From Achromobacter sp. (lineage in GTDB: Bacteria > Pseudomonadota > Gammaproteobacteria > Burkholderiales > Burkholderiaceae_B): 6,003 nucleotides of DNA. Each line of letters opens with the position of its first letter. Position 1 is the first letter of the stretch. The position numbers and the translations under genes are program-made. The notes beneath the pieces were generated by a model. The model saw only the letters and a list, made by a program, of their open reading frames with translations, searched no databases and was not told where the DNA came from. The stretch covers positions 504 to 6,506 of the forward strand of contig DMTA01000156.1 in assembly GCA_003454835.1 (NCBI GenBank), in the 5' to 3' direction. Below, piece by piece: positions 1-5,291 of this stretch.

Positions 1-313
1 GGATGGCATCCAGCACGGCATCCGCAATGCCGGCGGCGCGTGCCGCCTGCGCATGGATATGCCATTCGATCTGGCTGTTCCAGCGGCGCGCCGTCACCAC
101 GATGGCAAGCTCGCTGACGCGCGGCGGCAGGCTCGTGCCAAAGCGCAGCAGCGCGCCCAGCGCCTGCCAGCGTTCGGCAAGCTCAGGACTGTGCAGCGCG
201 GCGCGCAAGGGGCCGACAAGACGGCCGCGCGGACCGGAGACGATCTTCTCGTACACGCGTTTCTGGTCGTCGGTCATGCTGTCGGGCGTGGGCAACGGGA
301 TACGGCTCATCAT
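1..313 (-). CDS. Carboxymuconolactone decarboxylase/AhpD-fold family protein, 3' part missing
   Basis: The reading frame enters from the left edge, so only the first 104 residues are visible and the C-terminus is missing. It begins MMSRIPLPTPDSM and has the layout of small all-helical CMD/AhpD-fold proteins: a loose N-terminal segment, a helix around the HSPELAERW stretch (41-49), then the family core 'LPPRVSELAIVVTARRWN' followed by E83, H85 and H87. The family includes gamma-carboxymuconolactone decarboxylase and the peroxidase partner AhpD. Aligned by spacing, E68 and H87 match the AhpD glutamate and histidine, but the two AhpD cysteines are replaced by S80 and E83. AhpD-like thiol peroxidase chemistry is therefore unlikely and a decarboxylase/lyase or unknown role is likelier. 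Two ATGs are adjacent (313 and 310). A GAGG at 317-320 sits 3 bases from the first and 6 from the second, so the second may be used. It lies 10 bases after the GST stop, so is probably co-transcribed. The family call is firm; the substrate is unknown. Confidence 0.82.
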   Translation of the reverse strand, partial: MMSRIPLPTPDSMTDDQKRVYEKIVSGPRGRLVGPLRAALHSPELAERWQALGALLRFGTSLPPRVSELAIVVTARRWNSQIEWHIHAQAARAAGIADAVLDAI

Positions 314-323
314 CGTCCTCTCT

Positions 324-938
324 CTACGGGGTTTCGTCAGGCTGCGTGCGCATCACGGACGGCCGCGCGGCATATCGCGCATGCCAGGCCGCCAGCGCCG
401 GATGATCGTCGCGCCAGGCGATGTCCGGGAAACGATAGTCCATGTATGACAACGCACACCCGATGGCGATCAGGCCCAGGTCGAAGCGGCTGGCCTGCAA
501 CGCCGGCGCTTCAGCTTCCAGCGCGGCCAGCACGGCTTTGGTCTTCAGCGCGAACGCGTCCAGCCAGGCGGGCGTCTGGCGCTCGGCAGGCTTGTTGCGT
601 TCCTGGCGGAACAGCAGCAGCGCGTCCAGGAAGCCGTCTCCCAAGGCCTGGCGACGTTCGGCCGTAAGCCGCAACGTCGGGTCGGCCGGCAACAGCCCGC
701 AGCCCGCCATCGCGTCCAGGTAGGCGCAGATGACGCGCGAGTCGTACAGCGCCGTGCCGTCATCCAAGACCAGCGTCGGCAGCTTGATCAGCGGATTGTC
801 GGGCATCAGATCCAGGTTGGGCTTGTCCATCGCGACCGGCGTGCGCACCAGCGCCACGCGGTCCTCGATGCCGGCCTCGTAAATGACGATCATCACCTTG
901 CGCACGAAGGGCGATCGCGGCGACCAATGCAATTTCAT
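324..938 (-). CDS. Glutathione S-transferase family protein
   Basis: This encodes a 204-residue cytoplasmic protein of typical bacterial GST size. The N-terminal thioredoxin-like domain (about 1-75) starts MKLHWSPRSPFVRKV. S6 and S9 are in the region where these enzymes activate the glutathione thiol. The cis-proline is P54 in IKLPTLVLDDG, and D66-S67 in LYDSRVICAYLD matches the glutathione gamma-glutamyl binding pair. The rest is the helical C-terminal domain, with the usual late segment around YMDYRFPDIAWRDDHPALAAW. GSTs conjugate glutathione to electrophiles or use it in isomerisation, dehalogenation or ring-cleavage side steps of aromatic breakdown. The start is supported by GGAG at 946-949, 7 bases upstream. 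It sits 37 bases downstream of the flavin reductase-like gene and 10 bases before the CMD-family gene, which suggests a catabolic or detoxification role over a general stress role. The class within the GST superfamily and the substrate cannot be decided here. Confidence 0.93.
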   Translation of the reverse strand: MKLHWSPRSPFVRKVMIVIYEAGIEDRVALVRTPVAMDKPNLDLMPDNPLIKLPTLVLDDGTALYDSRVICAYLDAMAGCGLLPADPTLRLTAERRQALGDGFLDALLLFRQERNKPAERQTPAWLDAFALKTKAVLAALEAEAPALQASRFDLGLIAIGCALSYMDYRFPDIAWRDDHPALAAWHARYAARPSVMRTQPDETP

Positions 939-975
939 TGACAGGCTCCAAAAGGGTTCAAGGTCTGCGGGACAT

Positions 976-1620
976 TCAATGCCCCTGCGCGGGCCGCACG
1001 GCAGGATCGTTGGCCGCGTCGGGGGTGCGCATCTGAAAGAGATCGCTGGTGTGCGCGTACCAGCCCGCGCCGTGCATACGGCCCAGCAGGCGCAGCGCGG
1101 GCGTGTCCACGTAGAATTTTTCGGCGTTGAGCAAGGCGTCGTCGCGCAGGTAAAGCGCCACCACGCGCGCCAGCACGATCACCCGCTGCGGCGCCGCATC
1201 CAGCACCTGCCAGACCTCGCATTCCAGCGCCGCGGGGCTTTGCGCGATGCGCGGCGGCGCCACGATCAGGGACGGCTCGGTGGACAGGCCCGCACGCGCC
1301 AGTTCGTCGATGCCGGCGTCGTAGTCCAGGCTGGTGTGGTTCATCTGCTCGGCCAGTTCCGCCGACACCAGGTTGATCACGAACTGCCGTGTCTCGAGGA
1401 TGTTGCGCGAGGTGTCCTTCAATTGCCCGCCGCGCGGTCCGATGCCCAGCGCGACGATGGGCGGATCGCTGCTCACTACGTTGAAGAACGAGAACGGCGC
1501 GGCATTGCGCGCGCCCTCTTTTGACTGGCTGACCACCCAGGCGATGGGCCGCGGCACGACCACGCTGGAAAGCAGCTTGAAGGCGTCGGCCGAGGCCAGC
1601 TTGCTGAAATCGAAGTTCAT
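976..1620 (-). CDS. Flavin reductase family protein (FMN-binding split barrel)
   Basis: This encodes 214 residues. The flavin reductase-like split-barrel domain fills most of the protein: VVVPRPIAWVVSQ (20-32), then N39-A-A-P-F-S-F-F-N-V-V (39-49), the phosphate/flavin-contact stretch SDPPIVALGIG (51-61), and the family-typical KDTSRNILETRQFVINLVS (68-86). Such proteins bind FMN as dimers and use NAD(P)H to reduce free flavin for a partner monooxygenase, or act directly as flavin-linked reductases. No partner oxygenase is in the window. The frame stays open upstream, but the start at 1620 (MNFDFSKL) was chosen because this beginning is characteristic of the family, while the upstream extension overlaps the preceding gene and looks out of frame. 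No good ribosome-binding site precedes 1620, so translation may be coupled to the upstream Bug gene, which ends 19 bases earlier. The last 10-15 residues (DAANDPAVRPAQGH) look like a disordered tail. Confidence 0.9.
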   Translation of the reverse strand: MNFDFSKLASADAFKLLSSVVVPRPIAWVVSQSKEGARNAAPFSFFNVVSSDPPIVALGIGPRGGQLKDTSRNILETRQFVINLVSAELAEQMNHTSLDYDAGIDELARAGLSTEPSLIVAPPRIAQSPAALECEVWQVLDAAPQRVIVLARVVALYLRDDALLNAEKFYVDTPALRLLGRMHGAGWYAHTSDLFQMRTPDAANDPAVRPAQGH

Positions 1621-1639
1621 GGCGCGGGATAGCGTGGGT

Positions 1640-2614
1640 TCATTTGGCCAGCAGCCCCAGTGTGCCGAGCAGCCGCTGCATGTCGGCGCGGTCCTTCTGC
1701 ACGTAGGCGTCGGCATCCTTGGGCGACAACGCCATCAACTCTATCGCCTGGTCCTGCATGATGCGGCGGTAGTCGGGATCGTCGTTCACGCTTCGGACGG
1801 TGTCGCTGAGCTTTTGCACGACGTCCGCCGGCGTGCCCGCCGGCGCGGCCAGGCTGTACCAGGTGGCGGCCTGCGCGCCTTTCACCCCGGCCTCGTCCAG
1901 CGTGGGCACGTCGGGCAACAGCGGCGAGCGCTTGTCGGCCGCATACGCCAACGGCACCAGCCGGCCCTGGCGGATGAACGGCAGGCTGGCCGACAGGTTC
2001 AGCATGGCCAGATCGATCTGGCCGCCCACCGCGTCGTTGATCGCAGGCGACGCGCCGGCGTAGGGAATGTGGTTGAGCTGCACGTGCGCGGCCTGCTGGA
2101 AGAGTTCGGCGCCCAGGTGCGTGGCGCCGCCCACGCCAGCCGAGCCATAGCTGAGCTTGCCCGGCTCGGCCTTGGCGCGGGCAATCAGGTCCGGCACCGT
2201 CTTGATGCCGCGCGACGGGTTCACGACCAGCATGATCGGCTGCACCGCCACCACCGAGCAGAACGCAAACCCGCCAACGCCGTCATAGACCGTCTTTTGC
2301 ATCAACGGTGTCACGACGTGGCCCGCCGACGTGCCCAGCAGCAGCGTATAGCCGTCCGGCTTGGCGCGCGCCACGAAACCCGTGCCGATGGACGCGCCGC
2401 CGCCCGGCTTGTTCTCGACCACGACGGGCTGGCCCAGCCGCTTTTCCAGCGCCCGCGCCAGACTGCGCGCCACGACGTCGGCGGGGCCGCCGGCGGCATA
2501 GGGATTGACCAGCGTGATGGGGCGTTCGGGATAGGCGGCCGCGGCCGGCGCGGAGACGGACGCGATGGACAGGGCCGCTGCGGCCGCCAGCAGGCAGGAG
2601 ATCATCGAGGGCAT
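1640..2614 (-). CDS. Tripartite tricarboxylate transporter substrate-binding protein (Bug family), receptor B
   Basis: This encodes 324 residues, the normal Bug (TctC-like) receptor length. The signal peptide ends in an alanine stretch (cleavage near residue 27), and the mature protein opens with the family signature YPERPITLVNPYAAGGPADVVAR. Other family marks are GQPVVVENKPGGGASIG, KPDGYTLLLGTSAGH, LSYGSAGVGGATHLGAELF, HIPYAGASPAINDAVGGQIDL and LLPDVPTLDEAG. Bug proteins are periplasmic two-lobe receptors that usually hold carboxylates, nicotinate-type or amide ligands through main-chain contacts and bridging waters. Many in Bordetella-like genomes are orphans without TctAB, as here. It lies 46 bases after receptor A and 19 before the flavin reductase-like gene. 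The signal peptide N-region (MPSMISCLL) lacks lysine or arginine, which is unusual; no in-frame ATG/GTG/TTG start was found in the 46-base gap to extend it. The ribosome-binding site is weak (GGAA at 2620-2623). A 'FAFCSVVAVQ' segment replaces the common FAPVSLV, putting a cysteine in the mature protein. The ligand is unknown. Confidence 0.93.
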   Translation of the reverse strand: MPSMISCLLAAAAALSIASVSAPAAAAYPERPITLVNPYAAGGPADVVARSLARALEKRLGQPVVVENKPGGGASIGTGFVARAKPDGYTLLLGTSAGHVVTPLMQKTVYDGVGGFAFCSVVAVQPIMLVVNPSRGIKTVPDLIARAKAEPGKLSYGSAGVGGATHLGAELFQQAAHVQLNHIPYAGASPAINDAVGGQIDLAMLNLSASLPFIRQGRLVPLAYAADKRSPLLPDVPTLDEAGVKGAQAATWYSLAAPAGTPADVVQKLSDTVRSVNDDPDYRRIMQDQAIELMALSPKDADAYVQKDRADMQRLLGTLGLLAK

Positions 2615-2660
2615 GGTCGTTCCATTCGGTTCAAGAGACAGAAAAGGCGCGAGACGGCGG

Positions 2661-3641
2661 TCAGTCCGCTCGCGCCCCGGACGCTTCGATGATTCGCGCC
2701 CACTTCTGCGTATCGGCGCGGATCCGTTCGGAGAACGCCTCGGGCGTGCTGTACGTGGTCTGGATGCCGTACCCCGCCATGCGCTCGACCATCTGCGGCG
2801 CCGTCATCACGTCCTTGATGTCCGCGTTCAGCCGGTCGATGATCGCGCGCGGCGTGCCCGCGGGGGCCAGCACGCCGGACCACAGGCTGACCTCGTAGGA
2901 CTCGAAGCCCGGCGACTCCGCGATCGTGGGAACGTCGGGCAATGCCGCCAGCCGCTTCCGGCTGGTCACGCCCAGCGCCTTGACCTTGCCCTGCTTGACC
3001 TGTTCGACGAAATTGGACGACGTGTCGATCATCATCGAGATGCGGCCGGCCATGAAGTCATTGATGGCCCCGGAGGTGCCCTTGTACGGAATGTGGCGGA
3101 TATCCACCCCTGCCGTGGACTTGAACATCTCGCCCGCCAGATGACTGGTGGTGCCGTTGCCCGAAGAACTGAAGGTCAACTCGCCCGGCCGCTTGCGGGC
3201 CAGGTCCGCCAGCGCCGCCACGGAGTCCACGCCCAGCTCCGGATTCACCACCAGCAGGTTGGCGGTCAGGTTGGTCAGCGAAACCGGCGCGAAGCTCTTT
3301 TGCGGGTCGTAACGCAGCTTGGCGTACAGCGACGGGTTGATGGTCAGCACGCCCATCGTGGAGTAGAGCAAGGTGTAGCCGTCGGGCGCGGCGGTCGCCA
3401 CCGCTTCCGCCCCGATCGAGCCGCCTGCCCCGCCCCGGTTTTCGACAACGACGGACTGGCCCAGCTTCTCGCCCAGCCCTTGCGCCAAGGCGCGGGCCAT
3501 CAGGTCGGTGGCCCCGCCCGCCGGAAAGGGAACGACCAGCCGCACCGGCCGGTCGGGATAGGAACCCGCGGCGCCCGCCGCGGAAATCAGGCCCATGCCG
3601 AGCCACAGGCTGACCGCGGTCAGCGCGCTTGCCATTCTCAT
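2661..3641 (-). CDS. Tripartite tricarboxylate transporter substrate-binding protein (Bug family), receptor A
   Basis: This encodes 326 residues and is apparently the first gene of the minus-strand catabolic cluster. A classic signal peptide (MRMASALTAVSLWLGMG...) cleaves near residue 25, before SYPDRPVRLVVPF. Family signatures follow in order: PAGGATDLMARALAQ, GQSVVVENRGGAGGSIGAE, PDGYTLLYSTMG, LTFSSSGNGTTSHLAGEMF, IRHIPYKGTSGAINDFMAGR, LAALPDVPTIAESPG and WSGVLAPAGTPRAIIDRLN. It is more canonical than receptor B, and the two differ widely, so they are old paralogues, not a recent duplication. The expected role is periplasmic capture of a small carboxylate-like ligand for a TctAB-type importer encoded elsewhere, or ligand sensing. 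The start is supported by GGAG at 3647-3650, 5 bases upstream. A non-coding gap with an inverted repeat precedes it. Two receptors in one operon could give two specificities or affinities for the compound that the downstream enzymes process. Confidence 0.94.
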   Translation of the reverse strand: MRMASALTAVSLWLGMGLISAAGAAGSYPDRPVRLVVPFPAGGATDLMARALAQGLGEKLGQSVVVENRGGAGGSIGAEAVATAAPDGYTLLYSTMGVLTINPSLYAKLRYDPQKSFAPVSLTNLTANLLVVNPELGVDSVAALADLARKRPGELTFSSSGNGTTSHLAGEMFKSTAGVDIRHIPYKGTSGAINDFMAGRISMMIDTSSNFVEQVKQGKVKALGVTSRKRLAALPDVPTIAESPGFESYEVSLWSGVLAPAGTPRAIIDRLNADIKDVMTAPQMVERMAGYGIQTTYSTPEAFSERIRADTQKWARIIEASGARAD

Positions 3642-3749
3642 GCTGTCTCCAAACTTCGTTTTTGTGTTTGAAGCATGGTAGGCGCGCGGCGGGGCCGGGG
3701 CTATGCGCGGGATCGCATATCTGTTTTGCGGACGGGTGGGCCTGCGGGT
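3642..3749 (-). promoter_or_regulatory. Candidate promoter/operator region of the Bug-led operon
   Basis: This gap separates the TlpA-like stop from the Bug receptor A start and probably carries the cluster's own promoter. It holds an inverted repeat TATGCG-N6-CGCATA (3702-3707 and 3714-3719). On the minus strand a weak -10-like TACCAT (3675-3680) lies downstream of the repeat; the hexamer 17 bases before it does not resemble TTGACA, as expected for an activator-dependent promoter. No stem followed by a T-run is visible, so readthrough from the CcdA-TlpA operon cannot be excluded. The repeat is certain; the promoter is a guess. Confidence 0.3.
3702..3719. repeat. Inverted repeat TATGCG-N6-CGCATA
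   Basis: Two perfect 6-base arms are separated by CGGGAT, centred about 70 bases upstream of the Bug receptor A start codon. The position suits a regulator operator. It does not give a T-N11-A LysR spacing, so the regulator type is not assigned. It could also be chance in GC-rich DNA. Confidence 0.4.
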
Positions 3750-4277
3750 TCAGCCGGGTTGGGCCAGCAGCCGCTGGATTTCCGCCTCGGTTTCCTTGTA
3801 GCGGCCTTCACCAAAGTGGCTGTACACGACCTTGCCCTGCTTATCGATCAGGTACGCGGCCGGCCAATACTGGTTGCGATAGGCCGTCCAGGTGGCGTAG
3901 CGATTGTCCTGCGCGACCGGATACGTGATGCCGAAGCGTTGCAGCGCTTTTTCCACATTCGGAGTGGACCGTTCGAACGGAAACTCCGGCGTGTGCACAC
4001 CCACGACGACCAGGCCCTGGTCCTTGTACTTCTGATACCAGCTCGTGACGTAAGGCAGCGTGCGGATGCAGTTGATGCAGGTGTAGGTCCAGAAATCCAC
4101 CAGCACGACCTTGCCGCGCAGCGATTCCATCGTCAGCGGCTCGCTGTTGAGCCATTTTTCAATGCCGGTGAATTCCGGGGCTGGGGATGTGGCGGCCGGG
4201 GCGGCCTGCGCGGCGCCTTGCATCAGGCAGGCGCCGATCAGCGCGCCCAGGGCAATCTTCTTGAACGTGGCAAACAT
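3750..4277 (-). CDS. Exported TlpA/DipZ-like thioredoxin-fold protein
   Basis: This encodes a 175-residue thiol-disulfide protein. The N-terminus (MFATFKKIALGALIGACLMQGAAQA) is an export signal. AAQA|APA is a good signal peptidase I site after residue 25, although LIGAC17 also weakly resembles a lipobox. After a short linker, the thioredoxin fold spans about 35-175: GKVVLVDFWTYTCINCIRTLPY contains the redox pair C67-I-N-C70, and the cis-proline is P139 in QYWPAAYLIDKQGKVVY. The WTYTCINC and NQYWPAAYLID wording is typical of the thioredoxin part of DipZ-type proteins. It would act in the periplasm, reducing disulfides or sulfenic acids in client proteins with electrons from the CcdA-like partner encoded 17 bases upstream. 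The start at 4277 is fixed by AAGGAG (4284-4289), 6 bases upstream. An in-frame extension to 4586 exists but overlaps the CcdA gene and gives non-family sequence. The natural client is unknown; no cytochrome c maturation genes are nearby. Confidence 0.92.
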   Translation of the reverse strand: MFATFKKIALGALIGACLMQGAAQAAPAATSPAPEFTGIEKWLNSEPLTMESLRGKVVLVDFWTYTCINCIRTLPYVTSWYQKYKDQGLVVVGVHTPEFPFERSTPNVEKALQRFGITYPVAQDNRYATWTAYRNQYWPAAYLIDKQGKVVYSHFGEGRYKETEAEIQRLLAQPG

Positions 4278-4283
4278 GGTTAT

Positions 4284-4289
4284 CTCCTT
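4284..4289 (-). promoter_or_regulatory. Strong ribosome-binding site of the TlpA-like gene
   Basis: On the minus strand this reads AAGGAG, 6 bases before the ATG at 4277. It fixes the start against a much longer open frame and lies wholly in the 17-base gap after the CcdA-like stop codon, so the two genes are almost certainly one transcript. Confidence 0.85.
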
Positions 4290-4294
4290 GAGGG

Positions 4295-4981
4295 TCAGGC
4301 GAAGAGGTTGGTGATCCAGGCGTACGCCAGGACGTCGTACTGGAAGTAAATGGCGATGGCGGTCAGGACGAGCAGCACGCCGAAGCCCTGCTGCAATCGC
4401 TGCGTGTAGCGCGACAGGCCGCGCACCCGGGTGGCGATGGCCTGCCCGCCGTACGCGATGACCAGCATCGGGACGCCGGCGCCGATGGCGAACACCAGCA
4501 GCAGCGTGCTGGACTGCACGAGATCCTGCGCCTTGGCGGCCAGCACCAGAATCGAGGCCAGCACCGGCCCGGCGCACGGCGTCCACACGGCGCCCAGGGA
4601 CAAACCCAGCACAAAGCCGCCCGCATTGCCGCTGCCCGTGCCGCCCGCGGCAGCCAGGCGCTGCAACGGACCGCCGACGCGGGCGATCAGCCGGTCGTAA
4701 GGCTCGGGCCAGATCCGCACCAGACCGAACAGCGCAAGGAGGACGATCGAGGTCGAGCGCACTGCCTCGTGCACGTGTTCATTCAGGTTGGAAATCAGGC
4801 TGAGCGCGATGCCCAGGCCGGCGAACGCCAGCACGAAGCCGGACACGACGAACAAGGGGCGCAGGCGGCCGGACCGTTCCAGCGAGGTGCCGAGCAGCAC
4901 GGGAAGCAGGGGCAGCACGCACGGAGACGCGATGGTCAGCATGCCGGCAAGCAGAGCGATGGGGGTGTTGATCAGGTCCAT
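4295..4981 (-). CDS. CcdA/DsbD-type transmembrane electron transporter
   Basis: This encodes a 228-residue inner-membrane protein of the cytochrome c biogenesis CcdA/DsbD membrane-domain family. About six hydrophobic segments are visible, near 8-30, 43-65, 77-91, 122-147, 159-180 and 200-215. The two functional cysteines sit in family motifs: C21 in TIASPCVLPLLPVLLG and C136 in GAVWTPCAGPVLASIL. These cysteines take electrons from cytoplasmic thioredoxin and pass them across the membrane to an exported thiol protein, here most likely the TlpA-like product of the next gene. The start at 4981 (MDLINTPIALL) was chosen because AAAGGA lies 8 bases upstream and the first hydrophobic helix begins at once; the open frame continues to 5035 but adds an unrelated 18-residue segment. 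The gene is transcribed away from the small secreted peptide gene across a 173-base divergent region rich in repeats. The family is certain; the pathway served (cytochrome c maturation, repair of oxidised proteins, other) is not shown. Confidence 0.93.
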   Translation of the reverse strand: MDLINTPIALLAGMLTIASPCVLPLLPVLLGTSLERSGRLRPLFVVSGFVLAFAGLGIALSLISNLNEHVHEAVRSTSIVLLALFGLVRIWPEPYDRLIARVGGPLQRLAAAGGTGSGNAGGFVLGLSLGAVWTPCAGPVLASILVLAAKAQDLVQSSTLLLVFAIGAGVPMLVIAYGGQAIATRVRGLSRYTQRLQQGFGVLLVLTAIAIYFQYDVLAYAWITNLFA

Positions 4982-5026
4982 GGGGGTCGTCCTTTGGAAA
5001 GTGACCCCATTGCACCCGCGGCACGT

Positions 5027-5044
5027 ATCCGGCATGTGCCGGAT
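5027..5044. repeat. 18-base palindrome ATCCGGCA-TG-TGCCGGAT
   Basis: Perfect 8-base arms flank a 2-base centre, with its right end 46 bases upstream of the CcdA-like start. A dyad of this size is typical of a binding site for a dimeric regulator. As RNA it could only fold with an ATGT loop, and it is not followed directly by a T-run, so an operator is likelier than a terminator. Confidence 0.6.
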
Positions 5045-5076
5045 CGGCGGATTTTTTCAAGCGCGTGTATCCGCCG
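5045..5076. repeat. Spaced inverted repeat CGGCGGAT-N16-ATCCGCCG
   Basis: Perfect 8-base arms at 5045-5052 and 5069-5076 are separated by 16 bases that include a T-run and the TTGAAA-like element (minus strand). The arms contain the same ATCCGSC core as the adjacent palindrome. The outward copies GTATCCG at 5025 and 5067 start exactly 42 bases apart, about four helical turns, which would place two sites on the same DNA face. Confidence 0.5.
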
Positions 5077-5144
5077 CCAGGGCGTATACAGTACGACACA
5101 CTCCGCGGGCGGCCCGGCGCTATAACCCGTTCACACCCTGCACC

Positions 5145-5148
5145 GGAG
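5145..5148 (+). promoter_or_regulatory. Ribosome-binding site of the small secreted peptide gene
   Basis: GGAG lies 6 bases before the ATG at 5155. It picks this start over an upstream in-frame ATG at 5065, whose product would bury the signal peptide inside the protein. Confidence 0.65.
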
Positions 5149-5154
5149 TTCCTC

Positions 5155-5286
5155 ATGAAACGCTTTCTTGCCGTCCTGCTGCTGCTCTTTGGCGGCTTCA
5201 CCGCCGAGGCCGCCAAGCCCTTCCAATGCCAGCTCATCGCCAACAGCCGTCCGCGCCGCGATCCCCTGCCCCCGGGCGAGCGCTAG
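5155..5286 (+). CDS. Small secreted peptide, unknown function (43 residues)
   Basis: The product is not recognised. It is a 43-residue protein that starts MKRFLAVLLLLFGGFTAEA, a textbook Sec signal peptide with two basic residues, a leucine-rich core and an AEA|A cleavage site near residue 19. The predicted mature part is only about 24 residues, AKPFQCQLIANSRPRRDPLPPGER: one cysteine (C25), several arginines and prolines, and no membrane segment. A good GGAG site supports translation. It lies 67 bases before the response regulator in the same direction and diverges from the CcdA-TlpA redox pair. It could be a signal or accessory peptide for the sensor kinase expected downstream, a periplasmic substrate of the thioredoxin system through its single cysteine, or the remnant of a longer gene. 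No continuing homologous frame is evident after the TAG, so a frameshift cannot be shown. The signal peptide is clear; whether the gene is functional is uncertain. Confidence 0.6.
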   Translation: MKRFLAVLLLLFGGFTAEAAKPFQCQLIANSRPRRDPLPPGER

Positions 5287-5291
5287 GCCGA

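Larger units (their letters stand above)
4982..5154. promoter_or_regulatory. Divergent intergenic control region with four ATCCGSC half-sites
   Basis: This region lies between the CcdA-like gene (leftward) and the small secreted peptide gene (rightward) and should contain both promoters. Four heptamers of the form ATCCGSC occur within 49 bases: 5027-5033 (+), 5038-5044 (-), 5046-5052 (-) and 5069-5075 (+). The first two form an 18-base palindrome. Rightward, TATAAC at 5121-5126 is a usable -10 but no good -35 precedes it. Leftward, TTGAAA (minus strand, 5055-5060) resembles a -35, but no convincing -10 lies at normal spacing; whatever sequence serves would overlap the palindrome. The repeats are observed; their function is inferred. 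Confidence 0.5.

Noticed and set aside
1334..2692. Very long plus-strand open frame (452 codons) over the flavin reductase-like and Bug receptor B genes
   Set aside because: It is antisense to two genes with clear family signatures. Its product is Arg/His/Gln-rich low-complexity sequence typical of the complement of high-GC coding DNA.
1640..3641. Two Bug receptor genes as a recent tandem duplication
   Set aside because: They share only family motifs; signal peptides, central segments and C-termini differ throughout, so they are old paralogues brought together.
2565..3671. Plus-strand open frame of 368 codons over Bug receptor A
   Set aside because: It is the antisense shadow of a well-supported receptor gene; its composition is non-protein-like and no recognisable motif is present.
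4278..4586. N-terminal extension of the TlpA-like protein to 4586
   Set aside because: The extension overlaps the CcdA-like gene, is Arg/Gly-rich with no family likeness, and would hide the signal peptide; AAGGAG fixes the start at 4277.
5027..5057. Palindrome followed by T6 as a rho-independent terminator
   Set aside because: Eight bases (ATCGGCGG and A) separate the stem from the T-run, the loop is minimal, and no plus-strand gene ends just upstream. An operator reading fits better.
5065..5154. Upstream ATG at 5065 as the start of the small peptide gene
   Set aside because: No ribosome-binding site precedes it, and it would place about 30 unrelated residues ahead of a complete signal peptide that has its own GGAG.
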